A DNA stretch of 64,000 bases, from contig CM074858.1 of the NCBI GenBank assembly GCA_037501455.1, forward strand, positions 96,072,001-96,136,000, in the 5' to 3' direction. This stretch comes from Lantana camara. Its lineage: Eukaryota > Streptophyta > Magnoliopsida > Lamiales > Verbenaceae. A program made the position numbers and the translations under genes. Under the pieces are notes generated by a model. It worked only from the letters and a program-made list of their open reading frames with translations, did no database searches and was not told the DNA's origin. Shown piece after piece: positions 38,055 to 49,205 of the stretch. The number at the start of each line of letters is the position of its first letter. The stretch's first letter is position 1.

Positions 38055-40086
38055 TTAAATGCAAAACGTACCTTTAGCGTAATTAGATGCACCACTTAAT
38101 GGTGGTCCTGCAGAATCTGAAAGTCTGTTGAAATGTTGTTCAAGAACCTCCAAAACCCTTGCTGGTATCAGAACTGTGGGACACCCTGTTCAAAAAAATC
38201 CCAAATAATATTAACAAATAATTAGAAAAAAAATTTCATTATTGAGAAGTTAGAAAAAACACTAGGAGGTTCGACGATATTTACGAAAAAAACCCTAAGC
38301 ATGAGGGGTTTTGGGGGGTTTTGATAATCGTTTTAAATTCCTACCGTTAATAAGATGAGTTTTTATCATTTAATTTTTAAAAATGATGGCTTTTTATTAA
38401 AAATTACCCTTTATATTATATAATGATTTGATTTAGCTTGTGTTTGAAGATAAAATGAAGCAATGGATGAGATTGAATGAAGTGAAGTGCCCCTTATCAA
38501 CAATTTGTCCAGTATTATTGACTTGGCCCCATCTGACTTAAGGCCAAGGGCATATATGGTGATGTATATAGATTGCAATAACATTACATCAAAAGATGCT
38601 TGAATATTCAAAGAAACTGGGGAATCTTCTTTCTACATTTACTTGAAGAAAGGAATCTGGAATATGACATTTTACCTAACAAATGAATCCAATGCAGCAA
38701 TATATATAAAATATCTTTTTTTATTTACGTAAGGCGAGATTAAATAACTATAACTCATAACTCTTATATAAAAATATTACATAACTCATCCTTCTAAATT
38801 AAAAAATTTAGAAATAAACTTATTTCTCACAAAAAAAAATTTAATCGATTATATTTCATAACTAATTAATTCCGCTAATTGAGGGGAGAAAAAATTATTA
38901 TAAATATCAATTTACAAACGAATCATGTGTTGATCTTTCTAACTTGTCTATTATTTGAGTATAATATGTAGGTTGTTGTGGGGAATTAATTAGTGATAAA
39001 ATATAACCAATTCAAAAATAATTTTGTAAAAGATCTAATCGGAATGAGTTTATTTATAATTTTTCAACGTAAATTGTATAATATTTTCATTTAAGATACG
39101 AGTTATAATTATTCGTTGGAGGTACATATATAAACCACCATATATATATATATATATATATACACGAGAAATAGGCAGATTTTTTGCAATTTATGTATAG
39201 TTCCACAGAATAATCCCATTAAAAATCAGTAATTCTTGAATAGTTTTCGTTGAGAATTGAGAATTTATTTTTGAAAAAAGAAGAGGAAATTGTGAGGAGT
39301 GAGGGGGGCTACGCCAAGTTGTACATAACAAAAGATCAGTTGTACCTGCTTTCTTTTTCGGCTGAACCGGAACCGGTTCTTTGGTCGCACGTGGCAGGAA
39401 GACTCCGGTTCCAGAAAACCCGTTTGTGAAACCGGGTCTAGATCCCGGTCCACCCAGGAATACGACCCGCATATCCGACCCGTTTTGCACATTCCCGGCT
39501 CTCCAATCTCTTCTTCTGTAAGCAACATACGTTTGCTCTGCTTTCTCCAGTAGACTCTGTTGAGTCAACTCAGCCCCCTTCACTCGTCTTCCTCGCGACG
39601 AAGCTGGGATTTGCGCTTGTTTCTTAACTCGCGGTTGATTCTCCACCTGATAAACCTGCAAAATTCGAAGAACAAATTCGTTCCCACTCAATAATCACTG
39701 ACACAGTGACATCGAATTCTCCACAAACAAAAAAAGGTAATCGAATCTCTCTTAGGAATTAGGAATCAGGAATCAGTCATGTTTACCTGACGTATCGAAT
39801 CTGGAGTTGAATTGGCTCGATCTTCTTCCTCTTCTTCTTCATCCTCGCGAAGCATGCACTCCGCCATCTGGCGAGTCAACTCGGCGGTGAAATCCCGGTC
39901 GTCGGTCTCGGACGACTCGAACTCGGAGCCGAACGGCGTGCTGAAACCGGAGGAAGACGAGGAGTCACACGGCAGCGACTCGGTCCAGCTGGAGCAGGCC
40001 GAGGCCTCGGAGGCGGCGGGTTTCAGATTCTGCTTGAACAAATCGGCGTAAAGCAGAGGCCTCCTCTCCTTGCAATCGAAAGCCAT
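38055..40086 (-). CDS. Plant-specific protein of unknown function, three exons
   Basis: Exons (minus strand) 40086-39787, 39655-39346 and 38185-38055 join in phase through GT-AG introns and give 741 nt (246 aa). The N-terminus MAFDCKERRPLL is followed by a Ser-rich stretch and an acidic segment containing ELTRQMAECML and a Glu run. The middle is basic (RGRRVKGAEL, AYRRRDWRAG), then comes DMRVVFLGGPGSRPG...GTGVFLPR. Exon 3 supplies CPTVLIPARVLEVLEQHF. The ELTRQMA / VFLGG.G.R / GTGVFLPR / TVLIPARV set recalls a conserved land-plant family without a known biochemical role; the family name is not certain. If exon 3 were not used, exon 2 would read on to a stop at 39191 through unconserved-looking sequence. 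The final codons (AKGTFCI-stop) read past a possible donor at 38071, so the last few residues are uncertain. Intron 2 (about 1.16 kb) holds a MITE. Confidence 0.75.
38738..39118. mobile_element. MITE in intron 2 of the minus-strand gene, about 380 bp
   Basis: The left end TAACTATAACTCATAAC...AAAAATATTAC is answered at the right by GTATAATATTTTCATTTAAG and CGAGTTATAATTATTC in reverse orientation. It is similar in design to 40796-41075, so probably the same family. Confidence 0.6.
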
Positions 40087-40494
40087 CAATCAACTGTTTT
40101 CTCTTCAAATTGCGGAGAATCTGTGCGAATACTATCGACTTTTTGGTGGGATTCCGAATGATGAGGAGGCCAACGAAGCTTAAAAAGGGAAATTAGAGAG
40201 ATGATGGAGGACAATGAATGGAGGTTCTTCAAGTTAAGGAGGTCACGTTGTATGCATAATATTGGTGGAGTCTCATCATTTAAGGCGATATGAGTGTGTT
40301 GTCAATATGTGTGTATGTATAGATTGTATGTATGTATAGATCGGTGGTTTAGCTTCTGCTGTTGGGTAATAGTGGTTGGACCGTGCTGCTTCTCTATCCA
40401 ACCGCCAATTGTTGACAACTTTATCTTAATTAAAAATAAAAAAAAATGTTTGTATTAATTTTCTCATACAACTAGTTTAGAGTTTTGGTTAGAT
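40087..40494. other. Upstream region of the minus-strand gene
   Basis: Should hold its 5' UTR and promoter. No clear TATA box stands out. Nothing else recognised. Confidence 0.5.
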
Positions 40495-40508
40495 ACAGGG
40501 TTGTTTAA

Positions 40509-40766
40509 ACTGCAGCAAAAAAAAAGGTTGAATCCCAACCCTAAGATCCCCGCATCTCGGTTCAATAAAGTAAGTGAGAAGAGATAAATGAGGTATTTAG
40601 TGGCTCTTTAAGGGGGAGGTGTATCACTCACAAGTATACAAGTAGACCGTCCTCAAAACCCATATTGACTCAAAAATAAAGCTTCCACACTGCAGTATGT
40701 GGGAATTGAACCTTGAACCTTGTAGTAATTCTGTCCCTCCAAAACCAACTGAGCTACGCCTTGTGA
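40509..40766 (-). mobile_element. tRNA-derived SINE, 258 bp, with 14 bp target duplication
   Basis: On the minus strand it has a Pol III A box TAGCTCAGTTGG (40756-40745) and B box GGTTCAATTCC (40712-40702). Its far end is a short T run. Flanks carry ACAGGGTTGTTTAA twice (40495-40508 and 40767-40780), a typical LINE-machinery duplication. The head resembles a tRNA; the body is unrelated. Confidence 0.85.
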
Positions 40767-40795
40767 ACAGGGTTGTTTAACTCTGCATTCTCTGC

Positions 40796-41075
40796 GAGGT
40801 TGAGTAATTATAACTTGTAATTCTTAAATGAAAATATTACACAACCTATTTTTCGAAGTTTTTTAGAAGATCAACACAAATTCGTTTGTAAATTGATATT
40901 CATGATAACTTTTTTTTTCTCCCAACTAATGGTGATAAACTATTTAGTGGTCAGATATAATCAATTTAGAAATAATTTTGTAAAAATTATAATCGAAATG
41001 GGTTCATTTTTTATTTCTCAAACTTGAAAAGGTAAGTCATTTAAGTGGGTGTGAAATGTAATTACTCAATCTCAG
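40796..41075. mobile_element. MITE, about 280 bp
   Basis: Ends GAGGTTGAGTAATTATAA (left) and TGTAATTACTCAATCTCAG (right) are inverted copies. No coding. An (AT)n run follows at 41103-41136. Confidence 0.65.
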
Positions 41076-41100
41076 ATGTGATAAAGAATAAAAGGGAAAG

Positions 41101-41137
<37 letters not shown>

Positions 41138-41369
41138 TTCGGAGTCAGAATTTTAGGGGTGAACGAATATATTGGCAAGGGCGAAAAAAAATTCGGTATC
41201 GAGCAAACACAAATCGGATTTCTTGCTACATTTTTCTGATTTATCTCCTATTTTATCAAATCAATACCTTAATACCTGGTAAGTGCATTAGTGAGCCATT
41301 GAGATTAGTAGAAAATTATTAAAAAAACTCAAAAAATTCCCACTCTTAATTTAATCTTTCCACCAATAA

Positions 41370-41487
41370 TTTTTTTTTTCCTTTAAATACACGCACACCC
41401 AAATAGAATTTAAACTCGAAATATTGTCCTATAAAATGAACTCATTAACCACTTGTACCAACTCTTGTTAGCTGTCCTCCAATACAC
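41370..41487 (-). mobile_element. tRNA-derived SINE, short family, copy 1
   Basis: On the minus strand: GTGTATTGGAGGACAGC, an A-box-like TTGGTACAAGTGGTTAATG, a degenerate B box (TTCGAGTTTAAATTC) and a terminal T/A tail. It is closely related to the next copy and in the same orientation. Confidence 0.6.
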
Positions 41488-42021
41488 TTTTTTTTTTTTT
41501 TTTTTTTAACACACACACCTCAAGTGGCCCAAGGGATTCGAACCCGAGACTAGGGATGCAAACGAGTCGAGCCGGCTCACGAGCCTGATGAGCAAGCTCG
41601 AGCCAAAGCCCGAATCCAAGCTCTTTTGTGTGTGGCTCGTGAGCCAATATATTTAATTAAAAAAATAATATTTTAATTTAAATATATATAATATTATAAA
41701 TATATATATTATTTTTTTATAAAATTAATAAAAAAATAATATATTTATTATAAATATGTATATATATTTAAATAATATATATTATTATATATAAAAATAT
41801 ATTAAATTATTAAAAAAAACTATTTTTAAATTAAAAATAATATCCCCCCTCGAGCCTCGAGCCGAGCCGAGCCAGGCTCAAGCCTTGGTCGAGCCGAGCT
41901 CGAGCCATGAAAAAGGCCAAGGCTCGGATCGGCTCGTTTGCATCCTACCCGAGACCTTACCTTCGAGAAAGATCTCTCAGACCACTTTACCAACTCCTGT
42001 TGGCGTTGTCCACCAATACAC
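41488..42021 (-). mobile_element. tRNA-derived SINE, short family, copy 2, split by a hAT-type MITE
   Basis: On the minus strand: GTGTATTGGTGGACAACGCC, an A-box-like TTGGTAAAGTGGTCTGAG, then the MITE (41947-41551), then B box GGTTCGAATCC (41544-41534), GTGTGTGTG and a 20-base tail. Without the MITE it is about 130 bp, like copy 1. Confidence 0.7.
41551..41947. mobile_element. hAT-type MITE, 397 bp, 8 bp target duplication
   Basis: Terminal inverted repeats TAGGGATGCAAACGAG and CTCGTTTGCATCCTA are flanked by perfect 8 bp copies CCCGAGAC (41543-41550, 41948-41955). An 8 bp duplication is the hAT signature. Subterminal parts are dense in GAGCC/GAGCCGAGC; the centre is AT-rich. No transposase is coded. 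Confidence 0.88.
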
Positions 42022-42025
42022 TTGA

Positions 42026-43956
42026 CGTCTATGAAGCAAGAGACGAAATAAAAAGATATAACGAAAAATATGGGGAGCACACATAATTAAAAGGGTAAAA
42101 TATTTATTTGTTTGGCAAAAAGGAATTATAAATTATCTAGAATTTGTACTTAAAATTAATAAATTAAAAAAATAATTCAAAATAGATTCCAAATGCCACA
42201 AAAATAATTTAAGGGTTGAGCGGCAGAGTGCTCCCACTAGCTTATTGGATTAGGTCCCCTGCATATATATATAACGAGGCTCAAACAATTCTTCGCACAT
42301 TTACTGCGTGTGTAATTGAAAAGCTAATATTATTTAAAATTTTAATATAATTATTTAATTTTGATAAATAAATAGTATAAAAATTATTATATTAATTAAA
42401 ATTAAAATTATAAAGAGAAAAGAATAAAAATTATATTAAAAAAATGAAGTTAGGTGAAAAAAAATTAAGAAAATATGATTTGAGTGATAAAATAATAATA
42501 ATAATAATAATATAAGAAAATTAAATGATAAAAAAAGAAAATAAAATTAAAAAGAGAAAAGGACGTCAAAGATCAAATCAATTCATATATGTCTCTCCCG
42601 CTTAATATAATAGTATAAATGTTTAAAAAAATATAAATACAAGATATCAATACAAAAATACAATTTTTTTTTAATGTATCCAACACGACACAATAAAAAA
42701 AATTATTAAGAAGTTCCATAAAACGTAGAGGTTTTAGCCTAAACCACTATACTAAGACACAATTGGAGATTAGATTTTTTTTCCCAACATACGTACCCAA
42801 GTAGTCAACGAGATTCGAACTCAAATTATTATTTTAAAGAAAGAACCCTTCAACTACTTGGACGGATTCTTATCAACAATTGGAGATTAGTTATTTCTCT
42901 TTGATATTATTGCATGTGAATGATGCTTAATAAATTGTTTGATTTCATTTATGATTTATCCCATCTACTCAACTTACCTCCTTTCATATTAATTAACTTT
43001 ATAGTTTATACGAAACACAAGTACGGATTGATTGTTGCTTCACTCAAACACACTAATTCTGAAAACCTCAATTATAGAACAACTCATAATGGCTTTTAAT
43101 AATTGCATTAAAGACCCCATAATTTTAATAAATTAATATTAGGTTATGTTATAGCACCTAATATTTACATGTTTTATGTAGTTTAAAGGTGCAATTCTTT
43201 TGTAAATTTTTTTAACTTTAAAAACATTCTTGACATATTCCTATCGTGTTGAAGTCGAACTATCGTAATCAAATACCTATAATGTAGTATATTTAAGGAA
43301 TTAAATTTCACATCATCGTTTGTATATGATAGATTATACTCGTTTTGTGATTGATGCTAAAAGGGATGATTAAGAATTTGGAAAGTGGTAGGCAAGATTT
43401 AGTTCACTAGTCCTCTCCTCCAAACGTGGGTACGAAGTGGTTGTTGTTGGAGTTAGTTTGAAATGTGGCCTATATAGTTGACCTTAATTATCATCATTCT
43501 TTTCTGTTATTCCTTCAAAAGCTATATTACAAGTTACATGCTTTACCAATAGGCAATAGGCATTTATAATTGTATTTGTTTTATTATTTTGGTGGTGATG
43601 GTGAGCTGATATTGCCAAACTGGTTTTTTTTTTTTTTTTTAATATTGTTATTAGTTATTACACAAATATGTTTGGACATTCCAACCTTGGTGGAGTTGCA
43701 CTAAGTTTGAGTTTATAATTATTGTGTGATTAATATTTAATACCAAAAGGGAAAGAAAAGAAAGTGGTTGTGTTATTGGCATAATGGGATGGGTCAGTGA
43801 CAGTGAACAGTGTTAATTGGAATTGGGCCTGTAATTGAATTAATAGGCCCAATTGGTTAATTGGCCTAAATCTGATTACTAGGCCCAAGCTACATTGAAA
43901 TTAAGCCCAGGATAGCAGGATCCGGGTCAATGTAAATTGTAACCTGATTCTTTGAC
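42026..43956. other. Intergenic, AT-rich
   Basis: No gene seen. It contains the small SINE at 42774-42875, an ATA/ATAATA run near 42490 and homopolymer T at 43627-43640. Part of 43800-43920 is a run of GGCCCA/GGCCTA-type words. Confidence 0.6.
42774..42875 (-). mobile_element. Short tRNA-derived SINE, 102 bp, 15 bp target duplication
   Basis: Perfect duplication ACAATTGGAGATTAG at 42759-42773 and 42876-42890. The minus strand has a B-box GAGTTCGAATCTCG and ends in a tail read as a T run on the + strand. It has the same general layout as the two copies at 41370-42021. Confidence 0.8.
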
Positions 43957-44213
43957 ATGGAATCTAGGGCTGTCGATTGGTGGGATTTTAATCCGAATCC
44001 GATCCAAATTTTAGCATATTCATCTGATAAAAATATATAATATTTAATTAAATAAATTATTTTCTAGTACATAATATTAACTAAAATGATAATTTTGAAT
44101 TATACTCTAAAATATATATTTTCCTTTATTAATAAATTTAAATTAACCTATTTTAAATAAATAGAAACAAAATGATCAAATAATCCATTAAATAACTATT
44201 ATTTATTAAATAT

Positions 44214-45032
44214 TGATGGGTCCGGAAATGGATGGTCCGAATCCGATCACTTTACAATTTATATTTGTGGAGGAAACCACCGGAGCTTCGCCGGAAAAGA
44301 GGAAGTGAGTTCAACCTGTTGGGACAAGCACAAGAAAGTCAGAAGGCCAAGCTGGGGGAACTGGGGGTGATACCCAGTTTGGCTCTCCGACGCTCAAGTC
44401 AGTTCAGTGTATGAAGAGAATGCAAGTTCAGTCACAGTTGCAGTGATGAAGAAAGCTTAAAGAATGCTTACAGTGTAGAAGATGACTTGGGTTATTTATA
44501 GTTGTGGGTCAAGGGCCCTTTGGTCATTTGCCTCAAGTGGTCCTGGCCGAATGTTGCCCTAACACGTGGCGCTGTGAGAGAGAAACCTAGGAGGAATCTT
44601 CTGCAAAAGCGGCCCAAAAGTTAGTGCTAGCAACAGTGGCAGGTGCGCGGGCATGTACGTTGTGTCAGAGAGCCATGTGGGTGGTTGGTAACGAGGGCTT
44701 GAGAGCGCGCTCGTGACAACCTTGAGTCTTGGAGGCCAAGATATCCGCTGAGGGGAATGTTGGCTCCATTTCAAATGACGAGCCAAAGGAGGGACCACTC
44801 TGAGGGAGTGTGACGCTCGAAGAGGGTTCCCTTGGCATGTAGGCGTACCCATCGTTTGGTTTGTTGGACGCTCGTGGGAGGGATAGCGCTCGTTGGCTTA
44901 ACTCCTGAAGAAGACTTGCGCTCGTTGGTCTCAGCGCTCGTGAACTGATGGTGCAGCCTTGGGGAGACAGATGTCATCATCTCGGTGATGCCACGTGTCT
45001 TAATGTGGGACGATCGTATTTTGACCCCATCA
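44214..45032 (-). repeat. 3' LTR of element B (819 bp)
   Basis: TGATGGG...CCCATCA termini. On the minus strand a TATA box CTATAAATAA lies at 44501-44492. The U3 side (44700-44945) carries several CGCTCGT copies. The polypurine tract abuts at 45033. Confidence 0.97.
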
Positions 45033-45048
45033 TTTTGCCCCCCAATTC
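45033..45048 (-). other. Polypurine tract of element B
   Basis: GAATTGGGGGGCAAAA on the minus strand, immediately before the 3' LTR, identical to element A's. Confidence 0.92.
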
Positions 45049-45371
45049 TGTAGTCCTTTTTGATAAGGACTGTAGAATTTTGACACGCTCTATCTCTTGT
45101 TCATAGCGCTCATGTAAAGCTTGGCGTGTTGAGCAATTTTCCTCTGAATGCGCCATTAATGCGGTCTTTTCAATTGACCGTTCGCATCACTTCCGCATTA
45201 AATGCTGGTACTATTCTGAAGCCCTTGAAACGTCAGAGCATTAAATGCGGATGCGCGTGGGGCGCGTGAGCATTGGGAAGCATGTGCCGGTTCCATAAAG
45301 TGGGCGGTTTCCTAGGCGGGAAATGATTGCCATTTTGAATTTATTGCCTAAAACGGTACCAACTCCCATCC

Positions 45372-45380
45372 CTATAAGTA
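45372..45380 (+). promoter_or_regulatory. TATA box of the antisense gene, element B
   Basis: CTATAAGTA about 260 bp upstream of the antisense ATG (45641), outside the LTR. The matching site exists in element A (14031-14040). Confidence 0.55.
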
Positions 45381-45640
45381 AGGGATTCTGAAATCTTGTC
45401 ATTCTTTACGCATTCAAAACTTTCCAAGTCTCCTTTGCAAGAAAAATTCTCTCGCATCTTCAGCATCTTCAACCTCTTCTCCAGTTTTCTCTAAAGCTTC
45501 CAAGGTAAATCTCCATTGTAACTTGCTAACTTTGCTAACCGTAGACTTCGGACTTTAGGATTTCATAACCTTCTCCGATTCTCGCCTTCCTGAACTCTAA
45601 TCTCCTTCCAAGAAAAACTTTCAAAACCTCTGCTTCTGCC

Positions 45641-48537
45641 ATGGCCGACCAACACATTGAAGAATTTGCCCGTGAAATCCAAGAGATGGCCACGGAGAGT
45701 TCTTCCTCTCACGATTCCCCCAGAGATGAAGAGTTGGGGGCGGCGGTAATGGCTATGGAAGACAAAAACCCAGGCGGTGTGGATCCTCTCTTTGAGGAGA
45801 TGGATTTGGTGATAGAGGCAGAGAGACAAGGGGTCACTCTCCCCATAACTCAGAGTGCCACGCATCCCCACCGCCATAGAGTGACCGTGGCCGTTGCAAA
45901 TCTGCTTCCAGTGGCGGAAGCCGTAACCGGGCCTTCAGAAAGGGCCCGTGTTGCAAATCCGCTTCCCGTGGCGGAAGCCGTACCTGGGCCTTCGGAAAGG
46001 GCCCGTGACAAGGGCAAGAGTAAGAAAACCCAGAAATCCAAAGGACCCAACGAGGGGGAGGGCTCAGGTTATCAGGCTACCGAGCGCACGCCGGATGAGA
46101 CTCCCAGCACCGTTACTGTGGGAGATGTAAAGACAATGATGGCCCCCATCTACTGGGACGAGCGATATACTTGGAGAATTCCCCAAAACCACGAGCGTGC
46201 AAATAATCCGCCTCCTGGGGAAATGGCAGTGTACGTGGACACCGTGCGCTCAGGAGGCCTGAGGTTCCCCATTTCCGTCTCAATGGCCCATTTGCTGAAC
46301 GACTTGGGCTTGTGTCCATCCCAAATAGTGCCCAACGGCTTGGCCCTCCTGACCTGTTTCGTAATTTTGATGAGGACCACGGGTTACGAGCCCTATTTAC
46401 GGAACTTCAATGCCCTTTTCCAAGTGGTCAGCTCCTCTCGCTCTTCTCCTGAGGCGGGTTTTTATTACGTCCAAGCGAAGGCCCACATGAAGCTGATCAA
46501 CTCGCCCTCGAGCACTTATGGCATTGATTGGAAAGAAAAATTCATCTTTGTCAAGGCTCCAGCAGGAGAGGGCTTTGGGGTGATCACGGAATGGGGCTCG
46601 TACTCAAAGAGCCGTTTGCCACCCTCACTCCCCCGAGACTGGGCTAAAAACCTGGCAACGACCCTAAGGGATGAGGGCCACCTTATACAAGCAAAAGACT
46701 GGATAGACGATGCGGAACTCATGTTCTTGTGTGGTCTTACCAACGACCCTCATTTCTTTGACAACCCTCCGGCTCGTGACATAGAGAGAGACGGTTAGAT
46801 TCTTAGGGCACTGACTTTAGATAGGGACAAATACTAACTTCTTTTCTTGTACTTGTAATTTGCAATTTGAGTATATGATTTGAAGATTTCTAACTTCTCA
46901 AAATTTTTCATTTTTGCAGGAGCCTCTATACTCGAAATGGCAGGCGGAATCAGACAGGCGGCTCGTTTTGCAAATGCCCAGAGGAACCAAGCCTCACAGG
47001 GGGATCAACAACGTGACCAGCAGCGCCCTCGCATCCGTCGCGGGGACGCTCGTAGTGGCGCTAGCTCGAGCGCTCAACCAGAGGTCCAACCCCCTCGTGG
47101 GCGAGGGGAGCGGAGGTTGACCACCAGCGATTCAAGGAGGCGGTCTTCTGCTGAACGAGCGGGCGATGTTCAAGCCCCCCCTCCCGTGGAACAACTAAGG
47201 CCAGTGACTACTCTGGCTATCACTGAGGCTCCCTCGAGCGCAAGCCGGCCTTCCCGCAAGAGGAAGAGAATGCCCGATTCTGCCGCGATCAAGGACAAGG
47301 GCAAGCAGGTTGTGGAGGGCCCCCGAGGCGAGGGCGAAACTTCCTCCTCAGAGGAGGAACATGCATGGGAATTCCCCCGGCGAGGGGATAGGGATTTTTC
47401 GGGCGCTACCGACGGCGGACCGGTTTTGCTGAGGCCAGGCTCGGTCGCCCTGACTATCACTGAAGATGTGTTCAGCAGGGCTCAATTCTCAGCGGACCAC
47501 AGGCATCTCTTCAATGAGTCTGTGGAGAAGGTGACCATCGATGCGGCCCACGCCCTAATTTCTGTAAGTAACCATTCCTTGCACTCTTTTATCTTCTGTA
47601 AATTACCATTTTCTGGCTAACACTTTTCCTTTCGATTGTGCAGCAAGTTCTTCCCCGGCTCAAAAACGTGCAAATGCGAGCCTCCGTCTACGCCGAGCGC
47701 AAGGCCAAGTACAAGAAGATGGCCCGCTCGAATGACCCGGCTCACATCCAAGGGGAGCTGGATGCCGAGATAGCCAAGTACGAAACCCTCAAGGGTTTAT
47801 ACAACAAAAATGAAGAGGAGCTGTCAAAGCTGAAGCAAGACTTTGTGGCTGTGGACGGCGCTCGAATCAACTTGGGCAACCAGCTGGCCCAAGCTAACGA
47901 GCGGGTCAAGAAGGCTGAGGCTGAGAGGGAGAGCTTGAGAGCAAGGGCTCTGGAGGCCGAGCGCAAGTTTAATGATACTGTTAGCGAATGGCCTCGGAGC
48001 TTAGAGCGTGCGACCAAGGAGGCGTTGATCAAATTTTACCACTCCAAGGCCTTCAACTTTGCTGCTTCCCTGCATTGCTTGGAGGAGGCTCAGAAGGCCT
48101 TCAATCTGGCCATCGAGCAGGGCATACACAAAGGGCTAACCCATCCCGCCATGAAGGAGGCCGAGGGCACGGGGCTCATGTTCAATGAGCACTGCGAGGA
48201 GGAAGATGAAGATCCAAACGACCCCGCAGACAGCATAGCGGAAATGGAGTACGACTTCCTGGTGAAACTGCTCCAGGATGAGTACACTGATGCCCACAGG
48301 GAAAGGGGTGCGGGTCCATCTGATGTCCATGAAGACGAGCCCCAAGCGCCGGCCATAGAGGATGCCCCCGTTCAAATCGCTGAAAATGCCAACGCTCCAA
48401 ATGCCAATGAGCCTGCTCCTGCCAATGCCCCCAACGATCCGCAAGAGCCTGAGGGTCCCATTCACGGCCCAGTTCAGGGCCCAATTCAGGGTCCAGTTCT
48501 GGTGATTGTTGATGAAGATGTCGCCCCAGCTGCTTAA
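45641..48537 (+). CDS. Antisense three-exon gene of element B (gypsy-type putative transposase-like protein)
   Basis: Opposite to gag-pol. Exons 45641-46793, 46920-47563 and 47644-48537 keep phase and give 2691 nt (896 aa). Donors are GTTAGA and GTAAGT, acceptors TTTTTGCAG and TTGTGCAG. Exon 1 has an acidic N-terminus, a duplicated GPSERARVANPLPVAEAV-like repeat (about 45895-46010), then from about residue 166 WDERYTWRIP, HERANNPPPGEMAVY, GGLRFPI and PSQIVPNGLALL, the region annotated in plants as 'putative gypsy type transposon' (PF04195). Exon 2 is Arg/Gln/Ser-rich and apparently disordered, with an RKRKRMP basic patch. Exon 3 (from residue 600) is a long Glu/Lys/Ala coiled coil, then HSKAFNFAASLHCLEEAQKAF and an acidic Pro/Asn/Ala tail. 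The same introns occur in element A. Such antisense ORFs are known in Tat elements; the function is unknown. Splicing is inferred. Confidence 0.8.
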
Positions 48538-48652
48538 AATCCTTCCTTTATCAATTTTCCTGTAATTCTCAGTTTTTCTGCTATTTCTTGTTTTAGAATT
48601 TCATGGGCTTTTGAGCCCTTTAGCTTTGTAATAGTTCCCCCCTTGTTTAATG

Positions 48653-48658
48653 AATAAA
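48653..48658 (+). terminator. Poly(A) signal of the antisense gene
   Basis: AATAAA about 115 bp after the antisense stop codon, preceded by a TTTGTAATAG/TTGTTTAATG U-rich stretch like plant near-upstream elements. Confidence 0.5.
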
Positions 48659-48786
48659 ATGCCTCTTTTTCGATGACTTTGTTGTTCTTCTTGTCCATTT
48701 ACGAATCATATAGTAGGACTGCGTAGCATACTCCTGTGAATGCTTTACTCCTTGTGATGATGTTTTGCTTCTGTGATGAAAAATTT

Positions 48787-49130
48787 GTCTAAGTCTTGAG
48801 CGATCGTGGGGGTCTTATGGTGAGATTGCCCCTACGCTCAAGTCTTGTGTAAATTTTGTTTTTGCTCTTGAAATTGAAAATTTGCCTAAGTCTTGAGCGC
48901 TTGTGAGGGTCTTATGGTGAGATTGCCCCCCCGCTCAAGACCTGTATAAATTTTCCCTTTGTAAATTTATCTTAAAAGTTTGTCTAAGTCTTGAGCGGTC
49001 GTGAGGGTCTTACTGTGGGATTGCCTCTACGCTCAAGACTTGCATAAACTTTTCCTTTTGAAAATTTGTCTAAGTCTTGAGCGGTCGTGAGGGTCTTACT
49101 GTGGGATTGCCCCTACGCTCAAGACTTGAG
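48787..49130 (-). repeat. Tandem array of four 86-98 bp hairpin-containing units
   Basis: GTCTAAGTCTTGAGCG-type starts at 48787, 48884, 48982 and 49068. Each unit has CTTGAGCG facing CGCTCAAG, so it can fold. It is homologous to the element A array at 10114-10553 in the matching place, between pol and the antisense gene. Confidence 0.87.
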
Positions 49131-49205
49131 CAATTCCTTTTTGATTCTGAGGCCATCATTCGAGCGCTCTGGCTCTTATCATTTTCTTAGTTCTGCAGGA
49201 AACCC

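Noticed and set aside
39191..39691. 166-codon open frame as the complete protein
   Set aside because: Its first part is intron and its last part continues past a good donor; the spliced three-exon model gives conserved motifs throughout.
40745..40756. Functional tRNA gene
   Set aside because: A and B boxes are present but there is no cloverleaf or anticodon arm, and the unit has a SINE tail and target duplication.
44232..44980. ORFs repeated identically at 44232-44980 and 55998-56746
   Set aside because: They are simply the two LTRs of element B; the duplication reflects LTR identity, not genes.
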